A stretch of 64,000 nt of DNA from Gordonibacter sp034932485. Its GTDB lineage: Bacteria; Actinomycetota; Coriobacteriia; Coriobacteriales; Eggerthellaceae. The position numbers and the translations under genes are program-made. Below, piece by piece: positions 41,930 to 50,868 of the stretch. The stretch spans positions 62,001-126,000 of the forward strand of contig JAYFOQ010000010.1 in assembly GCA_034932485.1 (NCBI GenBank). The letters are read 5' to 3'. Numbering within the stretch: the stretch's first letter is position 1; each line of letters begins with the position of its first letter. The notes below the pieces were generated by a model that ran no database searches, was not told the origin of the DNA, and was given only the letters and a program-made list of their open reading frames with translations.

Positions 41930-43216
41930 CTACGCGACTGCGACCGCGGAGTTCTCAGAATCCTCGACACACACCTCCGCCAGCGCGTGTGCTTCAGCTT
42001 TTTCGCGCTCCAACACACGCTGCATCGCAGCGATGGCGCATTCAATTTGTCCGTCGTCGGGCTCATTGGTGGTCAGGTACTGCATCTGCATACCCGGCCA
42101 CAGTATCACCTTAACCAACGGATTATCTGGATGGCTGCCAGCCCAACGCACCGTTATCTCATAGGCAATGCCAGCGATAACGGGCATAAGTATAATTCGC
42201 GATAAAATAACCAGCGCCAGTTTTGGCGCACCATCCGGCACTCCCCATGCAGCAATAAGCGCATTAATGGGAGTAATGGTGTACACCAAGATAGCAATAA
42301 CCATAACCATAATGAGAAATGCCGTACCGCAACGAACATGCAACCGCGGAAAACTGCGTGCGTTTTCAGGTGTAAGAGGAAGCCCGTGTTCGTAGCAGTG
42401 GATGGTTTTATGCTCGGCACCGTGATAACCAAACATGCGCTTAATCTCACCCATGCGCCCAATGAGCCACAAATAGAATACAAACACCAGCACACGCAGG
42501 AAGCCGTCGACAATATTCCAGAGCAACGTGTTCGAGTCGTACTCGCCCACAATAAGATTCGTCAACAGCGCTGGCGCTCCAATGAACAATACCACGCCTA
42601 AAACTAGTCCGATGACCATAGATAAGGCCATTTCTTTTTTTCCGAACTCGGTTTCCTGATCGAGAAACGACTTTTTCTCTGGCTTCTTATCCTCGTCGAC
42701 TGAATCACCAATAAACGGCTTTTCTTTCATGTCGACCGAGTCACCAACAGGCGACTCCTCCACCACTTCAAGTGAGGTTTGAGCACCAAGCGCGTCAATC
42801 ACGGCACTCGGTCGACCAAAGTCATCCTTCCAAGAGAATTCTCTATCCCGAGAAGAAGAATCGACCTCTTCGGATACACGCGGCGTTTCTTCTTCGGATG
42901 CGCGCGGTGCGTCTTCATCATCGGCAAACGCGTGAAGGGCAGCTATTTCCAGAGCCTTGTAGCCCAAAACGAGAGATTCAACCAACGCACGACAGCCACG
43001 CACCAAAGGCCAGCTCATCCATCCGTTTTTCGTGCGTCCAGATGCTAGGTCGTGCTCTTCTATATAAACCCCACCATCTGGCTCGCGCACAGCAACCGAC
43101 CAATTATATTTGCCGCGCATCATAACGCCTTCGATGAGCGCCTGCCCACCAACGTGTGTTTTAATGGTGCCGTCTTCGCTAAAAGCGCGCGAAAGATCAC
43201 TTTTCTGGTTACTCAT
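41930..43216 (-). CDS. DUF1385 membrane protein with acidic insert
   Basis: A 428-residue protein of a family with no proven function. The N-terminal VGGQALIEGVMMRG and the central GYHGAEHKTIHCYEHG are DUF1385 signatures; several helices follow. Between about residues 100 and 200 lies an acidic, Ser/Glu/Asp-rich segment (EEETPRVSEEVDSSSRD, SVDMKEKPFIGDSVDEDKK) which is probably a flexible cytoplasmic loop. It is two bases from thyX and likely co-transcribed with it. Confidence 0.88.
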   Translation of the reverse strand: MSNQKSDLSRAFSEDGTIKTHVGGQALIEGVMMRGKYNWSVAVREPDGGVYIEEHDLASGRTKNGWMSWPLVRGCRALVESLVLGYKALEIAALHAFADDEDAPRASEEETPRVSEEVDSSSRDREFSWKDDFGRPSAVIDALGAQTSLEVVEESPVGDSVDMKEKPFIGDSVDEDKKPEKKSFLDQETEFGKKEMALSMVIGLVLGVVLFIGAPALLTNLIVGEYDSNTLLWNIVDGFLRVLVFVFYLWLIGRMGEIKRMFGYHGAEHKTIHCYEHGLPLTPENARSFPRLHVRCGTAFLIMVMVIAILVYTITPINALIAAWGVPDGAPKLALVILSRIILMPVIAGIAYEITVRWAGSHPDNPLVKVILWPGMQMQYLTTNEPDDGQIECAIAAMQRVLEREKAEAHALAEVCVEDSENSAVAVA

Positions 43217-43218
43217 AG

Positions 43219-43902
43219 TTAGCCTCTCGTCACACGCGGATACGGGCTACCGCAACACATCGTGCCCTCGGGGCAGGCTCCATGAACGCAAGGTGCACCC
43301 GCATCCATAAAGATATAAGGAGCCGTAGGCTTCGCCAACTCCAGCATGCGATGCGCCATAGCGCGAATTTCCCATTGCGCGCGGTTGCAGCACCGCAAGT
43401 CGAAGAAATGCAACAACTCGCGAACATTCATAGTGATGACAATTTTCGATTCTGCCGCATTCGGCAGCAGATAACGCGCGTCTTCCGCTGGAATACCTGC
43501 ATCCAACAACATGCGGTAAGCCTCCTGTGCCTTCTGCACGGCCTCGTCGAACAACGCACTTGCGTGCGGATCGGCGGCAACACTCTCAGGCTTCACCACC
43601 GGCAGCTCGCCCGTAAACTTCACGTAGCGTTGGCTTTGCTGATTAAAGCTGGCAATACGATGACGCACCAACTGATGAGTGAGCGCGCGCGATACGCCAT
43701 CGACGGCAAAGGTGTAACTAGCGTGCTCCAACGTGGAATAATGACCGCTACCCATAATGGTAGACAACACGCTACGCACGCGCTCTTCCGGCATGGTCTC
43801 CATAAGTTCAGCCGCACCAACAGGCGCATAGCATAGACGCGCTGCGGTGGCGATGGCGCGTTCAGGATCGGGCGTATGGTACAAGAGTTCGACTTGCATG
43901 GG
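43219..43902 (-). CDS. thyX: FAD-dependent thymidylate synthase
   Basis: A 227-residue flavoenzyme that methylates dUMP to dTMP using methylenetetrahydrofolate and FAD. The ThyX motif RHRIASFNQQSQR is near residue 70, and STLEHASYTFAVDGVSR before it is also diagnostic. The ATG at 43902 is preferred because GAGGAG lies upstream; an ATG at 43935 has no ribosome-binding site. Its product feeds tmk at 28203. No thyA is seen in the window. Confidence 0.95.
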   Translation of the reverse strand, partial: PMQVELLYHTPDPERAIATAARLCYAPVGAAELMETMPEERVRSVLSTIMGSGHYSTLEHASYTFAVDGVSRALTHQLVRHRIASFNQQSQRYVKFTGELPVVKPESVAADPHASALFDEAVQKAQEAYRMLLDAGIPAEDARYLLPNAAESKIVITMNVRELLHFFDLRCCNRAQWEIRAMAHRMLELAKPTAPYIFMDAGAPCVHGACPEGTMCCGSPYPRVTRG

Positions 43903-44011
43903 ACAGATGCTCCTCGTCTCGGAATAAATTGGCATTTTAGGCGCACAGGTGCATTCTCTTTCGTTAGTATAGTACCCGATGCCACCGGCCCGTTAAGCGA
44001 AAGGCGCTTCC

Positions 44012-44920
44012 ATGCCCGAAAACAACATGCCCGAATCGTTCGCTCCGCTGCTCTCTACTCACAACTGGAACGAAGAATGGAAAGAGTTACAAAAAGCTCG
44101 TCGTCAAGCCGACAACGCAGCACATTGGGACGAGCGCTCCAAGACGTTCGGCATATCCGATGCGCCGAATGCTTACGTGAAGAAATTTCTCGAACTTGCA
44201 CGCATAGAACCCGACGAAACAGTGTTTGATATGGGTTGCGGAACCGGGGCACTCTCCTTGCCGCTCGGGCAAGCCGGACACAAAGTAATCGCCGCCGATT
44301 TCTCTGCAGGTATGCTGGGTGTCTTAGAAGAAGAAATTGCAAAGCGCGGCATTACCACCGTCTTCCCCAAACAGATGAGTTGGGAAGACGACTGGCCCGC
44401 CCAAGGAGTACGTCCCGGCATGGTGGACGTATGCGTAGCATCGCGCTCCATTGCAACCGCCGACATTAAAGACTCACTACTGCGTCTAACCGACGTGGCG
44501 CGCAGGCGCGTATGCATCACGCTGGCTACGGGTTCGTCACCACGCACCGACGAACGAGTGTTGGCAGCCATTGGTCTGCAAAGCGTACTCGGGCGCGACT
44601 ACCTTTATGCGTTCAATATTCTGGCCAACGAGGGGCTAATGCCCGAAGTGTCCTACATTGAAAGCACGCGATCTGATTCTTTCGATTCAGCCAACGATGC
44701 CTACCAAGAACTCGCACGCATGGTAGAAGATGCCACAGGCGCCTTCGTACCAGAAGCTTCGCGCCACGCCGCTCTCGAACGCCTGCGCGACTGGCTCGAT
44801 GCGAACCTTGTGGAAAACGAGCGGGCTGGCGAGGCCGACGCCAAGGGAAAAACCGCAAAACGCCTCCGTCTACGCGAGCCACGCTCGGTTACCTGGGCGT
44901 TCATATCTTGGAACAAATAA
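44012..44920 (+). CDS. SAM-dependent methyltransferase
   Basis: A 302-residue class I methyltransferase. Motif I VFDMGCGTGALSLPLG is near residue 70 and motif II/III text VIAADFSAGMLGVLEEE follows. The substrate is not apparent. A long N-terminal helix (NWNEEWKELQKARRQADNAAHWDERSKTF) resembles methyltransferases seen near corrinoid and methylthio-ether systems, but that is only an impression. It is divergent from thyX and ends in a strong terminator. Confidence 0.85.
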   Translation: MPENNMPESFAPLLSTHNWNEEWKELQKARRQADNAAHWDERSKTFGISDAPNAYVKKFLELARIEPDETVFDMGCGTGALSLPLGQAGHKVIAADFSAGMLGVLEEEIAKRGITTVFPKQMSWEDDWPAQGVRPGMVDVCVASRSIATADIKDSLLRLTDVARRRVCITLATGSSPRTDERVLAAIGLQSVLGRDYLYAFNILANEGLMPEVSYIESTRSDSFDSANDAYQELARMVEDATGAFVPEASRHAALERLRDWLDANLVENERAGEADAKGKTAKRLRLREPRSVTWAFISWNK

Positions 44921-44962
44921 AAAATGAGCACGCCTCATCCCTTTGAAGCGTGCTCATTTTTT
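44919..44962. terminator. strong bidirectional terminator
   Basis: AAAAAATGAGCACGC and GCGTGCTCATTTTTT form a perfect 15-base stem with a 14-base loop and T-runs on both strands. It lies at the end of the methyltransferase gene. Confidence 0.9.
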
Positions 44963-44966
44963 ATGC

Positions 44967-44996
44967 GTTACGCTCCCCTTACGTGAGGAGCGTAAC
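44967..44996 (-). terminator. second stem-loop, facing the flavin reductase gene
   Basis: GTTACGCTCC and GGAGCGTAAC pair perfectly around ten bases. It lies 21 bases beyond the stop of the convergent flavin reductase gene. It has no T-tract of its own; the strong stem-loop next to it supplies that. Confidence 0.5.
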
Positions 44997-45017
44997 GCCC
45001 TACAGGCAACGACACCG

Positions 45018-45683
45018 TTAGGCAACGGGCACTTTTTCAAACATATCCCTACCAACGCCGCACACCGGACACACATAATCATCCGGCAACTCATCAACAT
45101 ACTCAAGGTGACCACACACGGTGCAACGCCAAGCATACTTCGGCTGAATCGTCTCTGTGATAGATGTGGCTTTCACCTCTGGCAGAAAACTGGAAGCTTT
45201 CGGCGGAGTTTTGCCGCCCTTTACCACATGATAATAGGCGTAAGTCATGGGCTCGACCGCATCGAGCTTCTCAGCTTCCTCTACTTCACCCACAAACAGG
45301 ATATGAGTACCCAAATCAACTTCCTGCACCACCCGCACCGAGAAACGCGAGCAGGCAAGCTCACTCACATAGGGGTGCCCCGCCGCATCAAACGCCACGG
45401 GACAGGTAGCAAACTTGTCGCGATCAGCACTGCCATGAAAGCCAAATGTTCCAATAAGCTCCATGGTAGCTTCCTGCGACAAACAGGTAGCCGTAAATCG
45501 TCCCGAGGCGCGAACAATGCCCGTCGTAGCATTATCCTTGTTGAGGGCGACACTCACCTGCAAGGGCGACGAAGTAACCTGCTGGAACGTATTGGCAATG
45601 CAACCAGCGCGGCGCTCACCATCCTTCGAAGCAATAACATAAAGCCCATAGCTCAAGCTAAAGAACGCAGTCTGGTCGATCAT
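45018..45683 (-). CDS. flavin reductase-like protein fused to rubredoxin
   Basis: A 221-residue redox protein. The first 165 residues form a split-barrel flavin reductase domain (FMN) with text ALNKDNATTGIVRASGRF and HGSADRDKFA; the C-terminus is a rubredoxin (WRCTVCGHLEYVDELPDDYVCPVCG) with the four Cys that bind iron. Such flavoredoxin-rubredoxin fusions shuttle electrons to oxygen or peroxide-removing enzymes in anaerobes. The ATG at 45683 follows GGAGAGG; the longer frame has no ribosome-binding site. Confidence 0.92.
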   Translation of the reverse strand: MIDQTAFFSLSYGLYVIASKDGERRAGCIANTFQQVTSSPLQVSVALNKDNATTGIVRASGRFTATCLSQEATMELIGTFGFHGSADRDKFATCPVAFDAAGHPYVSELACSRFSVRVVQEVDLGTHILFVGEVEEAEKLDAVEPMTYAYYHVVKGGKTPPKASSFLPEVKATSITETIQPKYAWRCTVCGHLEYVDELPDDYVCPVCGVGRDMFEKVPVA

Positions 45684-45766
45684 GGACAATGCCTCTCCGC
45701 CGCAGCGCGTCCCGCGCTCGGCTTTCTCGAAAACCTTTTCATTAGGTATGATGAACATTAATGATA

Positions 45767-46423
45767 CTAGTTATCGATAAAAGGAGCAAGGCCGAATGCA
45801 ACGCGAACAGCATCACGAGCCACATTACCAGGCTCGATGGCGAGGGCCCCACCCCACGCGCCAGCGAAGCGCTCCTCGGCGCGATCCCGCAACCACGCAC
45901 GCACAACAACGAGCGCATGTGGAAAGCACGCCGTCGCCCCGCGCCCGATCAGATCCAAGGCTGAGGTCAGCCCGCGGCCGTGTTCCAATTCCAACCGCCC
46001 CAACTCATCCACCACCAGCAATGCAGGAGAAAGTTCTCTGCGATATGAGTGCGAACTAAGTGTATCGAGATGCGCATTCACGCGCGCAATAGCATCGTCG
46101 GAAATCTCCCAAACAAGTTGCGCCGCAGCACTTTGACTGGCAGGGTCGAATGTTCCTTCTTGCTTGGCGAGGTCGCGGCGGCGGGCAAACGGAAGGCGCT
46201 CACCACCCGGCAGCAGCACGTTGTCGATACCGAGCTTCTCATACTCGCCTTGCCCCGATCCGAGCGGCCGCTCTGAAGATACCTCCTCGCCACCTCGCTG
46301 CCGCCATACACCAGGCGCGACTACGCCTTGACTCTCGACACCGTCATCAGCCAATTCGGCAAGCAGCTGCTCGAGCCAGCGCGTCTTCCCCGTCTGCACC
46401 CCACCCGTCAGCAAGAACAGCAT
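45767..46423 (-). CDS. THEP1-type nucleoside-triphosphatase-like protein
   Basis: A 218-residue P-loop protein: MLFLLTGGVQTGKTRWLEQ at the N-terminus (Walker A) and LSPALLVVDELGRLELEHG near residue 135 (Walker B), the arrangement of the NTPase_1/THEP1 family. Members hydrolyse nucleoside triphosphates in vitro; cellular role unknown. In several anaerobes it sits near molybdenum or DUF364 genes, and a DUF364 gene is divergent here. The ATG at 46423 follows AGAAGGGAAGCCT. Confidence 0.85.
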   Translation of the reverse strand: MLFLLTGGVQTGKTRWLEQLLAELADDGVESQGVVAPGVWRQRGGEEVSSERPLGSGQGEYEKLGIDNVLLPGGERLPFARRRDLAKQEGTFDPASQSAAAQLVWEISDDAIARVNAHLDTLSSHSYRRELSPALLVVDELGRLELEHGRGLTSALDLIGRGATACFPHALVVVRAWLRDRAEERFAGAWGGALAIEPGNVARDAVRVAFGLAPFIDN

Positions 46424-46515
46424 AGGCTTCCCTTCTTTTAGAACGATCTGCAACACGCGCGGGAACCGAGCGAGCCTGCATGACCGCAGGTCCGCGAACC
46501 CCAATTCGGCTTCGC

Positions 46516-46543
46516 TTGTTTATTTCCGTTTGTATATTATACT
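46516..46543 (+). promoter_or_regulatory. promoter of the DUF364 gene
   Basis: TTGTTT (46516-46521), 16 bases and TATACT (46538-46543) lie 62 bases before the DUF364 start. The surrounding text is unusually AT-rich for the window, which supports a promoter. Confidence 0.55.
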
Positions 46544-46605
46544 CTTTTATAGATAGCCAATGTCGGCCCTCTGCAAAACTCTGACGAGAGAGAAGGATAC
46601 CAGCC

Positions 46606-47466
46606 ATGGGATGTCCCGAGAAGGATTGCTGCGCCCACAACCCCGGAAACGATACCATCAAATTTCCCGGCACCTACGACCACGACACACCGTGGAAGTT
46701 TTACAACCACCTGATTATGCGCATTCCTGAAGACATTCTGGTGCGCGATTACTGTCTAGGCACGCACTGGTCCTACGTCGAGGCCGACTGCGGTATGGGC
46801 GTAAGCTTTACCTGCAAGGGAGGGGCCAGACGCACACACACGCAAGATTTGCGCGGACTACCGTTGCGCCAGGTGGCAGAGCTGGCTAAGTCGTGGTGCT
46901 TCGAGGAAGCGACGCTCGGCGTGGCTGCACTGAACGCCTATTATGCGCGAAAGGAGCTACTCGATCCGCTAGGCGCCATCTACGACGAACCTGTTGAGCG
47001 ACCAGACGGTACCATCCGCAAAATGGACGCCTTCGAACTGTACCGCCCACGCATCGAGCAGGCGGAAAGCAAGAATGTCACCGTGATCGGCCACTTCCCC
47101 CACGTCGATCGCATCGAGGAGTACGCGAACCTCACGGTGCTCGAGCGCAACTGCACGCAAGCACTCGATACGCCCGACCCTGCCTGCGAGTATCTTTTGC
47201 CCGCGCAGGACTTCGTCTTCATGACCGGCGTCACCATCATCAACAAGACAGCACCGCGCCTGCTTGATTTGGCACAAGATGCCACCGTAGTCATGGTTGG
47301 CCCAAGCGTGGTCATGTCGCCATTTTTGTTTGACTGGGGTGTGGAGATGCTGGCTGGCAGCGTCGTGGCCGACCCCGAGAAGGCCCGTTTCGCCGTAATG
47401 AACGGTGCCGGCCAGTTCTTCGGCGAGGCGCTGCAGATGTCGTCCATCGTACGGAAGCGGAACTAG
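46606..47466 (+). CDS. DUF364/DUF4213 protein, putative metal-chelate handling
   Basis: A 286-residue protein. The N-terminal DUF4213-like half (IMRIPEDILVRDYCLGTHWSYVEADCGMGVSF) is followed by a Rossmann-like DUF364 half (VTVIGHFPHVDRIEEYANLTVLERN, VVMVGPSVVMSPFLFDWGVEMLAGSVV). The family is described as possible heavy-metal chelators, not proven. An unusual extension MGCPEKDCCAHNPG brings three Cys at the N-terminus. It is followed after 47 bases by a methyltransferase. The ATG follows GAGAGAAGGA. Confidence 0.87.
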   Translation: MGCPEKDCCAHNPGNDTIKFPGTYDHDTPWKFYNHLIMRIPEDILVRDYCLGTHWSYVEADCGMGVSFTCKGGARRTHTQDLRGLPLRQVAELAKSWCFEEATLGVAALNAYYARKELLDPLGAIYDEPVERPDGTIRKMDAFELYRPRIEQAESKNVTVIGHFPHVDRIEEYANLTVLERNCTQALDTPDPACEYLLPAQDFVFMTGVTIINKTAPRLLDLAQDATVVMVGPSVVMSPFLFDWGVEMLAGSVVADPEKARFAVMNGAGQFFGEALQMSSIVRKRN

Positions 47467-47513
47467 CCTACGCGAATCAGTGTCAACAGCGATTCCGAGA
47501 AAGAAGGAACCCT

Positions 47514-48167
47514 ATGGGGCACAATCCCCTTGAATACGACGAAATAGCCGAACAGCTTTACGCCCCCGTCTACCCCCTGGTTGCGCGCGCCATCATCGAG
47601 CGAACCAACAAGAAGCAAGGCCGCGTGCTTGATATCGGCTGCGGCGGCGGACACCTAGGCTTTGCCGTGCTCAAGCAAGGTAACTTCACTTCACTTTCGC
47701 TCTTCGACGAGAACGAACAGGCGTTGGACGTTGCCCGGCAGCGCGCCGAAGAACGCGGGCTGGACGAACGGGTAGAGGGAGCATACGCTGGCGATGTCTG
47801 CACGCTGGAACTGCCTGCCGTAGGTGGAAAGCCTTTCGACCTGATCGTATCGCGAGGAAGCATGCCGTTTTGGGAAGACCAGCGCGCAGCCTTCGCGAAC
47901 CTCTTCGGGCTACTCGCACCTGGCGGCAAGGGCTACGTGGGTGGCGGTTTGGGGTCGGCCGAACTCGCGGCCGACATCGCCGAGCACATGGCCGCCCTGC
48001 GCGCCGAGAACGGCGGCGAAGGCCCGCACCTGTTCGACCGGTCGCAATCCAAAGCGCTCGACGACGATGCCTATACCGAATTGTTCGCCGACCTAGGCGG
48101 CACCTGCGAGATCATCGCCAACAAAGGCGAAGGCCGCTGGATCATGTTCGGAAAACCACCAGCATAG
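47514..48167 (+). CDS. SAM-dependent methyltransferase
   Basis: A 217-residue class I methyltransferase with motif I RVLDIGCGGGHLGFAVL near residue 38 and FDLIVSRGSMPFWED before the post-III region. It follows the DUF364 gene and probably shares its transcript. It resembles methyltransferases that act on small metal- or thiol-containing substrates in DUF364 clusters, but the substrate is unknown. The ATG follows AAGAAGGAACCCT. Confidence 0.87.
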   Translation: MGHNPLEYDEIAEQLYAPVYPLVARAIIERTNKKQGRVLDIGCGGGHLGFAVLKQGNFTSLSLFDENEQALDVARQRAEERGLDERVEGAYAGDVCTLELPAVGGKPFDLIVSRGSMPFWEDQRAAFANLFGLLAPGGKGYVGGGLGSAELAADIAEHMAALRAENGGEGPHLFDRSQSKALDDDAYTELFADLGGTCEIIANKGEGRWIMFGKPPA

Positions 48168-48241
48168 ACCATGCCTCGCCCAGCTATTCGATCACTCTCT
48201 CAAAAAAAAACGGCAACTCACTTCTACCGGAAGAGGCTGAG

Positions 48242-49075
48242 GTGAAACTCCCGGTTTTGCTCATACACGGCATAGCACAGCGCGACGAGAGCCCGTACCA
48301 ATCAAACGCCTGGGGGCGCGTTCCAGACGCCCTCCGCACCGCGGGCGCAACCGTCGCATTCGCGAACCAAGACGCATTCGGTAGCGTTTCGTCGTGCGGC
48401 AAGCAAATCGTCAGGGCTATAGAGCGCGTTTGCGCGGACACCGGCTGCACGCAGCTTCATGTGGTAGCCCATTCGAAGGGAGGCCTCGATGCACAGGCGG
48501 CGTTGCGGGATACACAAGCGACACAACGCGTGCTTTCGCTTACAACCCTCTCGTCGCCTCATCGCGGCTTGCGTTTCTGCGACGCGCTGTCCCGCTCGCG
48601 CCTCATCATCCCCCGTATCGTAGCACCTCTTGTGGACGGGGTCGCGCGCCTCTGGGGTGACCACGCGCCGTGCGCAAAGCAGGTGCTTGCCGATTTGACT
48701 TCGTCGGAAGCGCACGACAGACAATCACAGCATGCTGCTCATGAAGCGAAAGGCGACGAGATTCTCACCTCGGTAGGGTTCGCTCTTCCGCCTCCGAGGG
48801 GGCTGGCTCGGTTGATGCCAGCAGGAGCCGCTGTGCGCGCCTGCGACGGACCGAACGACGGCTTAATTCCCCTTTGGTCCACCGAAGCAGGAAGTTGGAT
48901 CGTCTTACAGGTTACCGAAGCAGGCTTCGACCATGCCGATGCATGCGACCTACGCAAGCGCGATTTCGCCCTCCGGGGCTCCGATGGACGCACCTACTCG
49001 TCAATCGTCCCCTTCCTTGTTGAGCACCTCGCATCCATCGAGGCGAAGCAGGGAAGCAGCCAGCCAGCGGCATAA
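48242..49075 (+). CDS. lipase-like alpha/beta hydrolase
   Basis: A 277-residue hydrolase. The oxyanion-hole text VLLIHGIAQRDESPY is near residue 5 and the nucleophile elbow VVAHSKGGLDAQ carries Ser78, as in triacylglycerol lipases of the LipA kind. The catalytic His may be the one in VTEAGFDHAD near residue 225. No signal peptide is seen. The GTG at 48242 with GAAGAGG upstream is the best start. An ATG at 48171 joins the same frame only if one base is added to a run of nine A residues at 48202-48210. Confidence 0.8.
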   Translation: MKLPVLLIHGIAQRDESPYQSNAWGRVPDALRTAGATVAFANQDAFGSVSSCGKQIVRAIERVCADTGCTQLHVVAHSKGGLDAQAALRDTQATQRVLSLTTLSSPHRGLRFCDALSRSRLIIPRIVAPLVDGVARLWGDHAPCAKQVLADLTSSEAHDRQSQHAAHEAKGDEILTSVGFALPPPRGLARLMPAGAAVRACDGPNDGLIPLWSTEAGSWIVLQVTEAGFDHADACDLRKRDFALRGSDGRTYSSIVPFLVEHLASIEAKQGSSQPAA

Positions 49076-49103
49076 GCATAACGGCGAATTCCGAAAATGG
49101 TGG

Positions 49104-49262
49104 TCAATGAGCCGTATACCACAACGGCACCGGGTTGGTCATGCCCTCATAGGAGGTAAACAGGTCTTCCGATTGACGCAAGGTAGAGGCCACCTCTTCC
49201 TTTCCGAAGGAAACTGCCCACGCGACAGAGCTTATGGCGTTGCTGGCATCGAGCACTGTCAT
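49104..49262 (-). CDS. possible 52-residue protein or gene remnant
   Basis: A short minus-strand frame starting MTVLDASNAISSVAWAVSFG and containing KEEVASTLRQSEDLFTSYEG. It has amphipathic, protein-like composition but only a weak ribosome-binding site, and upstream text in another frame (SIPEDIPGRASYAASREVWD) also looks coding, so it may be a frameshifted fragment. No family recognised. The rest of 49076-49358 holds nothing else I can support. Confidence 0.25.
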   Translation of the reverse strand: MTVLDASNAISSVAWAVSFGKEEVASTLRQSEDLFTSYEGMTNPVPLWYTAH

Positions 49263-49358
49263 CACACATCCCAAACCTCACGGGATGCAGCATAGGAAGC
49301 GCGACCGGGAATATCTTCAGGTATCGAAGACAATGGAGAGCGCCGCCTATACATATTT

Positions 49359-49902
49359 TTATCTGCCAAAAGAGGCCTTGCCTGAAACCTTTTCTTTCAA
49401 TCTTAGCAGCTTCGCTGAAACCTCGTCGGATAGAGAGTCTTCGCTGAGTTTGATTTCAATGGCTCCCCAACGGCCGTCACCCAGCTCAATGACTGCATCG
49501 ACCTCCAGCCCCTTCTCGTCTCGATAGTATCCCACACGGTTGCCACCCCTTCAGATCCTCGATGATATAAAGGTCTTCTAGTACCTCTAAATACGACTCC
49601 ACAGTACTGCGGTGCGGCGTCTCATCTTCCCCGTAGCCTATATCTATTGCCAAAGTCTCGTAGGTAACCGCTTGCGAGACATTCATAGCCATGGCCCTCA
49701 TAAGCCGCTGCGTTGTTTCAGGAGATTTTCCCAACTTCGGAATGCTTACTTCCAACACGCTGTTGATGTATTCGACGGGAGTTCCCAACGCAAATTCGTC
49801 ATCCATTCCCAGAATGGACGGCCACCCGCCCCTGCAGCACCATCTTGCCACATCGGCAATCTCGGTTTTGTTGCGCGTCGGTTCAAATTTGCCATCCGAC
49901 AT
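49359..49902 (-). pseudogene. remnant of an AAA ATPase with DUF4143 domain
   Basis: Minus-strand text from 49902 reads TEIADVARWCCRGGWPSILG, VTYETLAIDIGYGEDETPHRSTVESYLEVLEDLYIIEDLKGW, the middle of a DUF4143 domain. A second frame continues VGYYRDEKGLEVDAVIELGDGRW and AIEIKLSED to the stop at 49359-49361, the end of the same domain. The two are out of frame, and about 70 residues that normally lie between them are missing. The whole ATPase N-terminus is absent. The upstream break coincides with the 18-base direct repeats at 49892-49932. Confidence 0.8.
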
Positions 49903-49932
49903 TTTACGCCATTTCCATCCGACATTTTACGC
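49892..49932. repeat. two 18-bp direct repeats, possible insertion-sequence end
   Basis: CCATCCGACATTTTACGC occurs at 49892-49909 and again at 49915-49932, a period of 23 bases. Short tandem copies like these resemble the terminal repeats of IS21-type elements. No transposase remains. The apparent start of the DUF4143 fragment lies inside the first copy, so the element may have cut that gene. Confidence 0.5.
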
Positions 49933-49965
49933 TGTACTATTGCTGAGAGGAAAAGACCATGCCCT

Positions 49966-50154
49966 TCATATCCGTCCATCATTACAAAAGCAAAGCAGAT
50001 TGATCTGCTGAGTTTGTTCCGATGCAGCAAAACCCCACTTCACGACTCCAGAAAAGTTGCGGATATCAGGATCACTGTGGTCAATAAGCTTGACCAAAAA
50101 TCCCGGAACCGCCGTAGATCCAACATGCTCTACGGCCAAAGCTGCATCTCCCAA
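49966..50154 (-). pseudogene. fragment of a GrpB-like gene
   Basis: The minus-strand frame contains ALAVEHVGSTAVPGFLVKLID, matching the conserved HVGSTAVPG core of the GrpB family, whose members are about 170 residues. Beyond SDPDIRNFS the sequence no longer resembles the family, and nothing supports an intact protein. It lies between the DUF4143 remnant and a kinase-like gene in a decayed stretch. Confidence 0.5.
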
Positions 50155-50340
50155 AGCGCCCTCGACACCGTACGATGTCTTTCAACGTCGGCCTCTACAA
50201 GACCTTGAATACACTCCGCTCACACTCTTTACTGGATGCGATTCTATTTTATACTTAACAAGCTATAACCATAGACCCGGTTCAGCAGCCAGGGCCTATC
50301 TACCGGCACACAAGAACGTGCAGTTTTCGAAAGGGTGGCA

Positions 50341-50868
50341 GTGGCTGTGAAGGTGGCGATAATCGGGTACAGCGGGGCAGGGAAATCAACCCTTGCCCAG
50401 GCGATAGCGGCACATATCGAAGCCCCCGTCCTGCACCTGGATTCTGTCGGGTGGTCTTCCGGCTGGGTACTGCGCAACCGAGAGGAAGCCTCAAACAGGG
50501 TTGAAATCTTTCTCGATTCGAACGAAAAGTGGGTCATTGACGGCAATTGGAAGCACTTTCATCAGAGGCGAAAATTCAACGAGGCCGATATGATCGTCTT
50601 CATGAACTTCCCCCGCTACCGCTGCCTGCCGCGGGTGCTCAAGCGCGCAGTGCGATACCGGGGACGATCCCGCCAGGACATGGCAAGAGGCTGCCAAGAG
50701 AAATTCGACCTGGAATTTGCTTGGTGGATCCTCGTCAAAGGACGAAGCAGGGAAACGGTTCATCAATATAACCAGGTAGCGCAAGAGTATTCTGGAAAGT
50801 TTCACGAGCTACACACCCCTCGCGAAGTAGGGCTGTTTCTTGAAGAACTGAAGCGTGGTACGCCTTAG
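50341..50868 (+). CDS. FlaR-like P-loop kinase (topology modulation family)
   Basis: A 175-residue P-loop protein: KVAIIGYSGAGKSTLAQAIA at the N-terminus, LHLDSVGWSSGW near residue 35, and WVIDGNWKHF near residue 65, matching the family annotated as DNA topology modulation protein or adenylate-kinase-like. The true substrate is unknown. The first residues are coded by repeated GTG codons; the one at 50341 has the best-spaced AAAGGG. A terminator follows at once. Confidence 0.82.
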   Translation: MAVKVAIIGYSGAGKSTLAQAIAAHIEAPVLHLDSVGWSSGWVLRNREEASNRVEIFLDSNEKWVIDGNWKHFHQRRKFNEADMIVFMNFPRYRCLPRVLKRAVRYRGRSRQDMARGCQEKFDLEFAWWILVKGRSRETVHQYNQVAQEYSGKFHELHTPREVGLFLEELKRGTP

